In this document: piece by piece, positions 41,607-50,210 of the stretch
How positions within the stretch are numbered: the first letter of the stretch is position 1
How the letters are laid out: each line of letters begins with the position of its first letter
Source: Rhizobium sp. SL42
GTDB lineage: Bacteria > Pseudomonadota > Alphaproteobacteria > Rhizobiales > Rhizobiaceae
Assembly (NCBI RefSeq): GCF_021729845.1
Contig: NZ_CP063397.1
Location: 1,564,001-1,628,000, forward strand
Direction: 5' to 3'
DNA length: 64,000 bases
Position numbers and translations under genes: made by a program
The notes under the pieces: model-generated
Seen by the model: only the letters and a program-made list of their open reading frames with translations
What the model was told of the DNA's origin: nothing
Database searches by the model: none

Positions 41607-42602
41607 CTACAGGATGCCCGCACGCCGCAGGAGATACCAGGCGGCGGCAATCGAGATGACGATGAAGCCGATCGCGAAGATTGTGCCATCGGCCTCCGCC
41701 GCAAACGGCAGGTTGGATGTGTTCATGCCGAAAAAGCCGGTGACCAGGGACGGCGGGAGCAGGAAGGCCGTCATCAGAGACAGGATATAAAGGTGCCGGT
41801 TTGTCTCCGAGGTCAGCTTGGAGTCGATTTCCTCATGCAGCAACCGGGCGCGTTCCTGCAGTGCATGCACGTCGTGATCCACGGCTTCCAGCCTTGCCGT
41901 CAGCCGTTGCGCCACCTCGTCGAAGCCGAAGGGCATGTCCTCGTCGTCGCTGGCCGCGGCGCGGCGCATCAGCGACAGCATGGTGCGCAAGTGACGGTAG
42001 AGCCGAACAACCACCCGTCGGACAGGAGCAAGCCGGCGCCGCTCGTCGCGCAACTCGCTGTCATAGACGAAGTCCTCGATCGCGTTCAGTTCCTCGGTCA
42101 GTTCGATCACCACCGAAATAATGCCGCGCTGGAACTCGGCGACAAGTGTCTCGAACAGATGCATGGGACTGCGATATTTCGCGGAGTTCTTTTCCACCGC
42201 GGCCCGGACCCGGTCGATCGAGCGGATCGGCTGCAGTCTGGTGGTGATGATGAACCGATCGGACAGCGCAAAGTGCAGCCAGGCGAGGTCGCGTGTCTCC
42301 TTGTCGAACTCCCGCTGGAAGTCGACGAGGGTGCCGAACACCATCTGGTCGTCCACCGTCAAGGCGGCATGCGTGTCATGCGTGGTCAACACGGAGCGCG
42401 CCTGCTCCGTCAGCCATTCGAAGCCGTCGAGAAGAGCCCCGACGCGCGCATCCGCAATGTTGAGATGCAGCCACAGAAATCCCGGACCGTCAGCCAGCAG
42501 TGCCGGCGTGACGTCGGCTGGAAGCCGTGTTGCCGCACCGGATGCAGGATCGATCCGATAACCCCAGACAAGGCCGGGCAAAGCGTGAATGGCATTGAGC
42601 AT
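41607..42602 (-). CDS. CorA/ZntB-family divalent cation transporter
   Basis: This 331-residue protein has a large cytoplasmic alpha/beta funnel (1-265) and two C-terminal helices. The first ends with the family selectivity motif, FFGMNTSNLPF (GMN near residue 293). The second is IFAIGFIVISIAAAWYLLRR. The family forms pentameric Mg, Co or Zn channels. The early WLHLNIAD and the sequence after GMN favour the ZntB-like branch, so zinc is possible, but the ion is not settled. Confidence 0.9.
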   Translation of the reverse strand: MLNAIHALPGLVWGYRIDPASGAATRLPADVTPALLADGPGFLWLHLNIADARVGALLDGFEWLTEQARSVLTTHDTHAALTVDDQMVFGTLVDFQREFDKETRDLAWLHFALSDRFIITTRLQPIRSIDRVRAAVEKNSAKYRSPMHLFETLVAEFQRGIISVVIELTEELNAIEDFVYDSELRDERRRLAPVRRVVVRLYRHLRTMLSLMRRAAASDDEDMPFGFDEVAQRLTARLEAVDHDVHALQERARLLHEEIDSKLTSETNRHLYILSLMTAFLLPPSLVTGFFGMNTSNLPFAAEADGTIFAIGFIVISIAAAWYLLRRAGIL

Positions 42603-42659
42603 GGGCGTGTCCTTCGGGGTACGCGGCGGTTGGCGGGACCTGTGCGAAGCGGAAAACGC

Positions 42660-42687
42660 AAAAAGCGCGCCGGTTGAACCGGCGCGC
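42660..42687 (-). terminator. terminator of phoX
   Basis: GCGCGCCGGTT pairs with AACCGGCGCGC (42665-42675/42677-42687). On the minus strand it is followed by TTTTTGCGTTTT. It lies about 25 bases after the phoX stop. Confidence 0.88.
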
Positions 42688-42711
42688 CTCGGGATCGTCT
42701 AGTGCGAGGGC

Positions 42712-44622
42712 TTAGCCAATTCTGGCATTGTCTTCGCGCTTGACGGCGACGATTGTCGAACGTGGCAACTTGCCTTCGCCATCAGGGAAGGGGGCGTTCG
42801 GGTGCTGGATGCCGACGAACATCGTCCGCTTATCGCCTGTCCAGGTCATGCCGGTCACTTCGCCGCCCTTCGGGCCGGTGAGGAAGCGCTCGATGCGGCC
42901 GGTGGCCGGATCGCCGGCGAGCATCTGGTTGTTGCCCTGGCCGATAAAGTCGCCTTCGTTCGAATCTTCACCGTCCGTCTGGATCCACAAGAGGCCTGTG
43001 CTGTCGAACATCATGCCGTCCGGCGAGTTGAACATGTTACCGGAATTGATGTTGGACGAACCGGCATAGGCGCCGTCCTTGTGCACGTCCGGATTGCCGG
43101 CCATGACGAACAGGTCCCACTTGAACTTGCCATCGGCATGGTCGTCGTTTTCCGGATACCAGCGCACGATCTGACCGAACTCGTTGCCTTCGCGCGGGTT
43201 GGCGGCATTGATTTCCATCACGTCGCCGCCGGCATTGGTGCGCATCTTGCCGTCCTTGAGAACGGCGCGGTGCGAATTGTTGGTCAGTGCGCAATAGGCT
43301 TCGATCGCAACCGGGTTGACCGCGACCCATTCCGGGCGGTCCATGGTGGTCGCGCCGACCTTCGAGGCGGCCTGGCGGGTGAAGACGCAGATCTCGTCCA
43401 TCTTCATGCCTGTGGTTTCTTCCGTCAGCGCCAGCCATTCGCCGGTGCCTTCGTCGGAGAACTTGGCGACGTAGAGCGTGCCTTCGTCGAGCAGCTTGGA
43501 TGTGTCGCTACCCGGGACGTAGATGCCGGTGGAAACGAACTTGTAGAGGAATTCGCCACGCTCGTCGTCGCCCATATAGACGACCACGCGGCCATCGCGG
43601 GCCACCACGACGGCTGCGTTTTCATGCTTGATCCGGCCAAGCGCGGTGCGCTTGATCGGCGTCGAGGACGCATTCGACGGATCGATCTCGACGACAAAGC
43701 CGGCGCGGCGCGGTTCGTTCGGGTTCTTCGACACGTCGAAGCGCTCGTCGAACTGCTCGTAGCCGTAGCGGGTCTCGGCGGCAATGCCGTAGCGCTTGAA
43801 GTCGTCCGGCATCTTGAAGTTTGCGTCTGTGGAGCCGAAATAGCCGTTGAAGTTTTCTTCGCAGGTGAGGTAGGTGCCCCACGGTGTCTTGCCGGCGCCG
43901 CAGTTGTTGAAGGTCCCGAGACAGTCGACACCGGCAGGATCCGCAGCCGTCTTGACGAGGTCGGAGCCGGCGGCAGGACCGGACAGCTTCATCGGCGTGT
44001 TGTGGTGGATGCGGCGGTTGAACGGGCTGTCGAGCACGATTTCCCAGCCATCAGCGCCTTCGGCCACTTCCATGACGGTCACGCCCTGCATGTTCTGCAG
44101 GATCTTCACGTCGTCGAGGCTCTTGGGCATGCCCTTTTCATTGTTGGGCAGGTTGGTCTCGTTGTTCACATATTCATGGTTGACGGCAATCACCTGATGG
44201 GTGCCGATCAGGAAGCTCTCCATGCCGTCGGTGTTTTCACCGAACACCTTGTCGGAGGCTTCGAGCGAAACGCCGTTGACCGGGTCGATATCGGCAACGT
44301 TGGAAAACAGTGGCTGGCCCCACTTGGCAAGCGGCCTCCAGCTATAACCTTCCGGCACGTGGATGGTCGTGTCGGTGGCAATGGCGATCGGCTTGAACGG
44401 GAAGCGCGAGGCGGCTTCCTGGGCCTGTGCGGAAGTCGAGTTCATCAGGTTGCCGACGGAGCCCATGGCGACAGCGGCCGAGCCCATGGCCAGGACGCCG
44501 AGAAAGCCGCGGCGGGAAATGGCGCGTTCGACGACTTCGTCGAAATCGGTAGTGGCGGGTGGCGGGTTCTGCAACTCGTCCCATTCGTCCCAGGACAGAT
44601 GGTTCGTATTTGTGTCGCTCAT
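42712..44622 (-). CDS. phoX: PhoX-family alkaline phosphatase (DUF839)
   Basis: This 636-residue protein has a twin-arginine signal: ISRRGFLGVLAMGSAAVAM at residues 35-53, with cleavage near SAQAQE. The mature beta-propeller shows PhoX features: GTHQVIAVNHEYVNNE, GVDCLGTFNNCGAGKTPWGTYLTCEENF (residue region about 225-252), RIKHENA, FNSPDGMMFD and TWTGDKRTMFVGIQHP. PhoX uses Ca and Fe to release phosphate from organic esters in the periplasm or outside the cell. A triple Pho box upstream supports induction by phosphate starvation. GGAGG precedes the ATG. Confidence 0.93.
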   Translation of the reverse strand: MSDTNTNHLSWDEWDELQNPPPATTDFDEVVERAISRRGFLGVLAMGSAAVAMGSVGNLMNSTSAQAQEAASRFPFKPIAIATDTTIHVPEGYSWRPLAKWGQPLFSNVADIDPVNGVSLEASDKVFGENTDGMESFLIGTHQVIAVNHEYVNNETNLPNNEKGMPKSLDDVKILQNMQGVTVMEVAEGADGWEIVLDSPFNRRIHHNTPMKLSGPAAGSDLVKTAADPAGVDCLGTFNNCGAGKTPWGTYLTCEENFNGYFGSTDANFKMPDDFKRYGIAAETRYGYEQFDERFDVSKNPNEPRRAGFVVEIDPSNASSTPIKRTALGRIKHENAAVVVARDGRVVVYMGDDERGEFLYKFVSTGIYVPGSDTSKLLDEGTLYVAKFSDEGTGEWLALTEETTGMKMDEICVFTRQAASKVGATTMDRPEWVAVNPVAIEAYCALTNNSHRAVLKDGKMRTNAGGDVMEINAANPREGNEFGQIVRWYPENDDHADGKFKWDLFVMAGNPDVHKDGAYAGSSNINSGNMFNSPDGMMFDSTGLLWIQTDGEDSNEGDFIGQGNNQMLAGDPATGRIERFLTGPKGGEVTGMTWTGDKRTMFVGIQHPNAPFPDGEGKLPRSTIVAVKREDNARIG

Positions 44623-44677
44623 GGTTGACCTCCGAGGTTTGATTGGAATGGTTCCAGCCTTGGGTTAGTCAGTCGCG

Positions 44678-44706
44678 ATGACAGTCATGTGACGAACGGG
44701 TGACGG
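44678..44706 (-). promoter_or_regulatory. triple Pho box of phoX
   Basis: On the minus strand CCGTCAC, TCGTCAC and CTGTCAT are spaced by exactly four bases each, giving the 11-bp periodicity of PhoB sites (CTGTCAT-N4-CTGTCAT). The last unit is a perfect consensus. It lies 56 bases upstream of the phoX ATG. Confidence 0.85.
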
Positions 44707-44758
44707 CAATGCATATCAGGCGTGGCTCAGCAACCGGCCGTCAGCGCCCGCAGTGACG

Positions 44759-45856
44759 CTAGGCCATGGCCCGCAACGCCGCCGAGAAGCAGATCAGGGC
44801 AAACACCGCCGGCACACTGAACCGGATGGTGGCGCGGATCGCCGGCTCCAGGTGGCTGTATCGCGCTTTGCCGGGATAGTTGGCATAGATCAGCACGATG
44901 TCGAGTAGAAGCACGAGGATCAGGTAGAAATAGCCGAGCGAGACCATGAAGGCGATCGGCGAGTTCATCGAGATCGAGCCGGGAAAGCTCGATTCGTAGG
45001 TGAAGCTCAGCGCCGCCAGCGCCAGCAGCGCCGAATAGGTGATTGGCGCCTTGTCACCGATCAGGCTGACCTTGGCCCAGAGGATGAAGATCGAGACAGA
45101 CATGACCGCAAGGAAGGGCACGAAGATCGGCAGGACGAAATATTGCCAGTCGCGCTCGACGGTCGCTGTCGCAAGAACCCGCACGAAAGGCCGCGCATTC
45201 CAGCCGTGGAAACGCTCCATCACCACGTCGAGCGCATGCGCCGTCCAGTTGGTCGCGGAAATGTCCTTTTCGATCGCCGAAAGTTCCCGGTCGATGTCGT
45301 TCATCACATAGATCATCTGCTCGGCCGGATAGCGCGGCGAGACCATGGAGAGCGTCAGGCGCTGCTGGTCGAAGGGAAAGGTCGTCATGTCGATGCCGAC
45401 CCGGAAATCGGCATCGAGCCGGCGGATCCGCGTCACCGTTCCGTCGGCGCGCAGGGTCAGTGCCGTCGACTGGGTGCGTGGTTCGCTGATCTGGTTCTCG
45501 ATCTCCGTGCCCGGTGTCCACATCGCCGCGAGCCTGTCCGTGGCTTCCTGGCCGACATAGTCGAAGCGGTTGAACCCGGTGATCTTCGGATCGAAGGCCT
45601 CGCCGGGATTGGTCCAGCGCTCGGTGACCTCGATCATCATCGAGGCTTCCCCGAGCGTCTCGTTGATGCGCGACACGTTGAGGACCCGGATCGACAGATG
45701 CACCGGAAGCGGCAGGTAGACGCCGGAGGGTAGCGGCCTGGCGCTTTCTTCGGCCAGAAGCGGGAAGGCGGCGATCAGCGACAGCCAGAGCGCCAGAGCC
45801 ATGCGCCAAAAGGCAAGCGCTGGGTGAGGGAACGGCAGGGCCGGTCGCGATCTCAC
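44759..45856 (-). CDS. prokaryotic pentameric ligand-gated ion channel homologue
   Basis: This 365-residue protein has the Cys-loop-receptor/GLIC plan: a signal peptide (about 13-35), a beta-sandwich extracellular domain (about 45-238) and four helices (M1 240-262, M2 270-289, M3 299-324, M4 343-364). The diagnostic loop reads TTFPFDQQRLTLS (158-170), matching the FPFDxQ core that lacks flanking cysteines in bacterial forms. M1 has the conserved proline (VLPIFVPFLAVMS). Start is a GTG overlapping the Cache gene stop (GTGA), so translation is coupled. Ion selectivity and ligand cannot be read from sequence. Confidence 0.88.
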   Translation of the reverse strand: MRSRPALPFPHPALAFWRMALALWLSLIAAFPLLAEESARPLPSGVYLPLPVHLSIRVLNVSRINETLGEASMMIEVTERWTNPGEAFDPKITGFNRFDYVGQEATDRLAAMWTPGTEIENQISEPRTQSTALTLRADGTVTRIRRLDADFRVGIDMTTFPFDQQRLTLSMVSPRYPAEQMIYVMNDIDRELSAIEKDISATNWTAHALDVVMERFHGWNARPFVRVLATATVERDWQYFVLPIFVPFLAVMSVSIFILWAKVSLIGDKAPITYSALLALAALSFTYESSFPGSISMNSPIAFMVSLGYFYLILVLLLDIVLIYANYPGKARYSHLEPAIRATIRFSVPAVFALICFSAALRAMA

Positions 45857-47010
45857 ATCTCGTCTCCCTCGATGCGCCGTTTGCCATGCTCTGCCGCCAG
45901 CGCGTCGATCGCCTGGCGCAGGTCTGCGAATTCCTTGAGCCCGCTGCTGTCCGGCGCGTGGCCACCCTCAGAGCCGGCCGCCACGGCGGTCGCATGGGCT
46001 GCAAGCGCGCCGAGCGGCCGCAGCACAAGCCCCCGGACGGCGATCATCACCACGCCATAGCCGGCGAGCAGGCCGATCAGGCCGACGGCAACCGCTGCGA
46101 TCACGGCGCGGTTGAAGCCGCTGTCGATCTCCGAAATGTCGCGGGCGATGAAGATCGTGCCGATCATCCGGCCCGAATAGTCGAGCAGCGGCTGGGCAAA
46201 GGTGCCGAAGCGCTTGCCGTCGATGCGCGCTTCCGCCTGGACCGGCGAGCGCTGGAGGCCGATGGCGCCCTGCCGGTGCAATTGCTCGAACAGCGCGGAA
46301 TTGGTGGCCGATTCCTGCACTAGTCCGGCGCTGTCCTTGGCGATTGTCTGGTCCTTGGGCGTAAATCCGGACATGGCCGGGCTGAGAAAAAGGGCGAAGT
46401 CGGCGCCGGAGGCGGATTTCGCCAGATCCATCAGTTTCTTGAGGTCGACGCCAACCTCGAAGGTTCCGATCAGCGTCTCACCCTCTGCAACCGGCGCCAC
46501 TGCGCGCAGGCTGAGGCCGGCCAGTCCCACCTCCAGCCCTTTCTGCAATTGCCGGCTGCGATTGGCGGCCAGGATCATCGGCCGGATGCTGGAGAGATCC
46601 TGCCCGAAATTCTTCGGATCCTGCACGCGCAGGAAGCTCTTGATGTCGGCGGAATGGAAATGCAGCATGTTGACGCCGGCTTCGCTGGCCAGCGCCTGAT
46701 AGCTCGGCTTGAGATAGCGAGTCAGGCTGTCGCGATCGCCGGCCTTGAACATGCCGACGACCAGTGGATCGCGGGCAATCTGCATCGCATGGGTGGCCGA
46801 GAGGCTTGCCGCCTGCTCCATCGACGAGGTGAGAAGCAGAGCCGTCACCTGCATTTCGCGGCTCTTGCTGGCGGCAAGCTGTGCCTGGTTTCCGCCGATC
46901 ACGACCGCGCCGCCGATGGCAAAGACAAGGCCGATGCAGAGCGCCGTGACGAGCGCGAGGGTTTTGTCCACAGTCATGGGAATCCGGAAGGTTGGCAGCG
47001 GCGGGAACAT
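45853..47010 (-). CDS. Cache-domain (dCache_3-like) membrane receptor without output domain
   Basis: This 385-residue protein has helix 1 (about 18-40), a periplasmic double-Cache region (about 45-295) and helix 2 (301-326). A HAMP-like segment follows (326-375), then only about ten residues. MLHFHSADIKSFLRVQDPKNFGQDLS and the following IRPMILAAN...GLEVGLAGLSLRAVAPV (region 115-174) are typical of dCache_3 sensors. No methyl-accepting, kinase or GGDEF domain follows. The gene runs straight into the ligand-gated channel gene with a GTGA overlap. ATG 47010 is used; ATG 46977 and an extension to 47181 are alternatives. Confidence 0.85.
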   Translation of the reverse strand: MFPPLPTFRIPMTVDKTLALVTALCIGLVFAIGGAVVIGGNQAQLAASKSREMQVTALLLTSSMEQAASLSATHAMQIARDPLVVGMFKAGDRDSLTRYLKPSYQALASEAGVNMLHFHSADIKSFLRVQDPKNFGQDLSSIRPMILAANRSRQLQKGLEVGLAGLSLRAVAPVAEGETLIGTFEVGVDLKKLMDLAKSASGADFALFLSPAMSGFTPKDQTIAKDSAGLVQESATNSALFEQLHRQGAIGLQRSPVQAEARIDGKRFGTFAQPLLDYSGRMIGTIFIARDISEIDSGFNRAVIAAVAVGLIGLLAGYGVVMIAVRGLVLRPLGALAAHATAVAAGSEGGHAPDSSGLKEFADLRQAIDALAAEHGKRRIEGDEM

Positions 47011-47186
47011 TTTCCGTAGGACAAGTCGCAGTGACGGCAAACAGCCAAGTTTGGGCCAATATCGGGCAAGCTTTGGGTGGATTGAGCCCGCTTCAGCGCC
47101 TTGTCTGCCTCCCAGGCGACCGGTGATGGTGGCCAAGACGAGAGGCATGCGATGACCGCCGGCCAGCGCCGCGCCATGCAAATAGT

Positions 47187-47202
47187 TTGACGTTTACGTA
47201 AA
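47187..47202 (+). promoter_or_regulatory. candidate LiuR-type operator
   Basis: TTGACGTTTACGTAAA, with core ACGTTTACGT, resembles sites of MerR-type LiuR regulators of branched-chain amino-acid and fatty-acid breakdown. It lies about 90 bases upstream of the acyl-CoA dehydrogenase start. The match is by memory of the consensus. Confidence 0.5.
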
Positions 47203-47289
47203 AATCAATTAGCCAGAGTGGGAAGCTTCGCACATCCTGGGTGGGGGATGATGGCGGGCAGTTGCACGGAAGATGTGGAGGAGAATGCC

Positions 47290-49068
47290 ATGTACAAGGC
47301 GCCCGTGGAGGAGATTGCGTTCACCTTGAAGCATGTGGCCGGTTTGGCCAAGTCCATCGATGAAGGAAAGCTCGGCGACCTGAGCGACGACCTTGTCGAT
47401 GCCATTCTGTCGGAAGCCGGACGCTTTGCCTCTGATGAAGTGGCGCCGCTCGCCGAAATCGGCGACAGGCAGGGCGCCCGTCTGGTCGATGGCAAGGTTG
47501 TCGTGCCCGATGGCTGGGCCGACCTCTATCGCCACTGGGCCGAGGGCGGCTGGAATTCGCTGACTGCATCGGAAGACTTCGGCGGGCAGGCATTGCCGCA
47601 TATGCTCAATGTCGCAGCACTCGAAATGTGGAACTCGGGCTCGATGGCCTTCGCGCTCGGCCCGACGCTGACAATGGGTGCGGTCGACGCGGTCACGGTC
47701 CATGGCGCAGACAGCCTCAAGCAGACCTATCTTCCGAAGATGGTCTCCGGCGAATGGACCGGCACGATGAACTTGACCGAGCCGCATGCCGGCTCCGACC
47801 TCGGCGTGATGAAGTCGCGCGCCGAGCGCCGCGACGACGGCACTTACCGCATCTTCGGCCAGAAGATCTTCATCACCTGGGGCGAACACGAGATCACGGA
47901 GAACATCATCCATCTTGTTCTCGCCCGCCTGCCCGATGCGCCGGCCGGCACGCGCGGCATCTCGCTCTTCCTCGTGCCGAAGTTCCTCGTCAATGCCGAC
48001 GGCTCGCTCGGGGCCCGCAACGACCTCCACTGCCATTCGCTGGAACACAAGCTCGGCATCCACGGTTCGCCGACCTGCACCATGATCTATGGCGACGGCA
48101 AATATGGCGATGAACCGGGTGCGATCGGCTATCTGATCGGCGAGGAAAACAAGGGCCTCAACTGCATGTTCACGATGATGAACAATGCCCGCCTTGCGGT
48201 CGGCATGCAGGGCGTTGCGATCTGCGAGGCCGCCACCCAGAAGGCCGTGCAATATGCGAAGGACCGCACCCAGGGCAAAGCCCCGGGCTGGACTGGTCAG
48301 GGAATGAGCCCGATCATCGAGCACCCGGACGTCGCCCGCATGCTGGTGACGATGAAGGCGCTGACGCAAGGCGCCCGCGCCATCTGCTATACTTGCGCCC
48401 ACGCCACCGACATGAGCCATCATGAGGAGGGTGACGCAGCCCGCCACTGGGCCGAACGTGCGGCCTTGCTGACCCCGATCGCCAAGAGCTTTGCCACCGA
48501 TGCCGGCGTCGAAGTGGCCTCGCTCGGCATTCAGACCCATGGCGGCATGGGCTTTATCGAGGAAACCGGTGCCGCCCGCTTCTGGCGCGACAGCCGCATT
48601 GCCCCGATCTACGAGGGCACCAACGGCATCCAGGCCGCCGACCTCGTCACCCGCAAGCTGCCGCTCTCGGGTGGCGCCCAGGTGCGCGGCTTCATCTCCG
48701 AGTTGAAGGACATCGTCGGGGCTGTCCGCGCCTCCAATCTCGGTGGCTTCGGAGAGACTGCAGGCCGCCTGGCCGCGAGCCTCGCTGATCTCGATGAGAC
48801 GACGGGATGGCTGCTGGCCCAGTTGGCCGCAGGCAATGCCACCGCCGCTCTCTCTGGCGCCACGCCCTACCAGCGTCTCTTCGGCCTGGTGCTGACGGGC
48901 GTCTATCTCGCCAAGGGCGCTCTGGCCGACGAGGAGCACGGCCGCGACAACCGCCTCGCGCTCTGCCGCTTCGCCGCCGAAAACATCATTGCTGAAACGG
49001 CAGCCCTGAAGGACCGCGTCATCAATGGTGCCGCGAGCCTCGAGGCGGCGCGGGTCTTGTTCGCATGA
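47290..49068 (+). CDS. acyl-CoA dehydrogenase, DmdC-like long form
   Basis: This 592-residue FAD enzyme is longer than classical acyl-CoA dehydrogenases (about 380) because of an N-terminal segment and a C-terminal acidic extension, as in 3-methylmercaptopropionyl-CoA dehydrogenase (DmdC) relatives. Motifs include GTMNLTEPHAGSDLGVMK (flavin), FGQKIFITWGEHE, and IYEGTNGIQAADLVTRKL at the C-terminus with the Glu of the active site. Substrate may be a fatty acyl-CoA rather than MMPA-CoA. GAGGAG precedes MYKAPVEE. An enoyl-CoA hydratase follows. Confidence 0.92.
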   Translation: MYKAPVEEIAFTLKHVAGLAKSIDEGKLGDLSDDLVDAILSEAGRFASDEVAPLAEIGDRQGARLVDGKVVVPDGWADLYRHWAEGGWNSLTASEDFGGQALPHMLNVAALEMWNSGSMAFALGPTLTMGAVDAVTVHGADSLKQTYLPKMVSGEWTGTMNLTEPHAGSDLGVMKSRAERRDDGTYRIFGQKIFITWGEHEITENIIHLVLARLPDAPAGTRGISLFLVPKFLVNADGSLGARNDLHCHSLEHKLGIHGSPTCTMIYGDGKYGDEPGAIGYLIGEENKGLNCMFTMMNNARLAVGMQGVAICEAATQKAVQYAKDRTQGKAPGWTGQGMSPIIEHPDVARMLVTMKALTQGARAICYTCAHATDMSHHEEGDAARHWAERAALLTPIAKSFATDAGVEVASLGIQTHGGMGFIEETGAARFWRDSRIAPIYEGTNGIQAADLVTRKLPLSGGAQVRGFISELKDIVGAVRASNLGGFGETAGRLAASLADLDETTGWLLAQLAAGNATAALSGATPYQRLFGLVLTGVYLAKGALADEEHGRDNRLALCRFAAENIIAETAALKDRVINGAASLEAARVLFA

Positions 49069-49072
49069 AGTA

Positions 49073-49206
49073 TCCACCTCCCCCTTGAGGGGGGAGGTCG
49101 CCGCGCAAGCGGCGGGTGGGGGTGACCTCGCCAAGACCAGTAATGTCGTTGTTCACCCCGCCCCGGAGCTTCGCTCCGACCCTCCCCCTCAAGGGGAGGG
49201 TGGGGA
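49073..49206. repeat. pair of inverted REP-like elements
   Basis: Copy A (49073-49124) and copy B (49154-49206) are the same unit of about 52 bases in opposite orientation. Each has one hairpin with a run of C, TTGA loop and run of G (ACCTCCCCC/GGGGGAGGT in A; ACCCTCCCC/GGGGAGGGT in B), then a second short hairpin (GCCGCGCAAGCGGC in A; CGGAGCTTCGCTCCG in B), then a GGGGTG end. The pair separates the acyl-CoA dehydrogenase and enoyl-CoA hydratase genes. Confidence 0.8.
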
Positions 49207-49223
49207 CACCCTAGGAAACCGAG

Positions 49224-49982
49224 ATGACCGACCACATCCAGATCACCCGCCCAGACACCCATCCCGGCGTGCTCGTCCTGCGCTTCAACCGCCCGGACAA
49301 GAAGAACGCCATCACCCAGGCCATGTACCAGAAGCTCACCGCCGGTCTCCTCGAAGGCGAGGCGGACGAGAGCATCCGCGCTATCGTCTTCCTCGGCTCG
49401 GAAGGCTGTTTCTCGGCCGGCAACGACATGGCCGATTTCCTCGGCTTCGCCATGGCCGGCGCCGTGGGTGAACCCGCTGCCTTCGGCCTTTTGAAGGCGT
49501 TGACCGAAGTCACCAAGCCGCTGGTCTCCGGCGTCGATGGCCTCGCCATCGGCATCGGCACCACGCTGCACATGCATTGCGACCTGACGATTGCCTCCGA
49601 CCGCAGTCTGTTCAAGACCCCCTTCGTTGATCTCGCCCTGGTGCCGGAGGCAGCTTCCAGCCTGATCGCGCCGCGCATCATGGGCCACCAGCGCGCTTTT
49701 GCCATGCTCGCCGCCAGCGAAGGGTTCTCCGCCGAACAAGCGCGGGAAGCCGGGCTGATCTGGAAAGTGGTCGCGCCGGATCAGGTCGAGGCCGAAACGC
49801 TGAAAATCGCCGCTTCGCTCGCCGCAAAGCCGCCGGCTGCGATGAAGATCGCGCGCGCCCTGGTCAAGGGAAATCCGGACGAGATCCGCGCTCGCATGCA
49901 GGAAGAACTGGTGCATTTTGTCGCCCAGCTGAAGAGTGTGGAGGCTCGCGCAGCCTTCGAAGCGTTCATGAAAGGCCGGTAG
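49224..49982 (+). CDS. enoyl-CoA hydratase/isomerase (crotonase family)
   Basis: This 252-residue crotonase has RFNRPDKKNAIT near residue 20, the oxyanion loop FSAGNDMADFL near 65, and GVDGLAIGIGTTLHMHCDLTIAS near 105-127 with the second oxyanion glycine. The late acidic position is at FVDLALVPEAAS (Glu near 144). It likely hydrates or isomerises 2-enoyl-CoA esters, alongside the upstream acyl-CoA dehydrogenase in beta-oxidation. The start follows a weak GA-rich site. Confidence 0.9.
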   Translation: MTDHIQITRPDTHPGVLVLRFNRPDKKNAITQAMYQKLTAGLLEGEADESIRAIVFLGSEGCFSAGNDMADFLGFAMAGAVGEPAAFGLLKALTEVTKPLVSGVDGLAIGIGTTLHMHCDLTIASDRSLFKTPFVDLALVPEAASSLIAPRIMGHQRAFAMLAASEGFSAEQAREAGLIWKVVAPDQVEAETLKIAASLAAKPPAAMKIARALVKGNPDEIRARMQEELVHFVAQLKSVEARAAFEAFMKGR

Positions 49983-50210
49983 TCTCGGCGCGCGCTGAGT
50001 GGCAAATGACATTTGTCATTTTATTTTTCAGCGTGAGCTTTTGCTTAAATTCCTCTTAATTCTCTCGGCCTATTCATGGGTGAATAGCGATCCTAAAGGA
50101 TTGCGGCATCGACATGACGTCGCTCGCTTTCCACCCATGACCCAGTGGCACTGTCCGGCCAGGATGCGTTTGCGCGCCTGAGCGCCGGATGTGATTTCAG
50201 GAATTTCCCA

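Noticed and set aside
42802..44628. 608-codon open frame on the plus strand opposite phoX
   Set aside because: It mirrors the phoX gene; its translation is low-complexity (His, Val and Gly rich) without family motifs, as expected from a GC-rich antisense frame.
47290..49982. DMSP catabolism (dmdC/dmdD) operon
   Set aside because: The dehydrogenase is DmdC-like, but general long acyl-CoA dehydrogenases share the features, no dmdA/dmdB is present, and a LiuR-like site argues for ordinary acyl-CoA breakdown.
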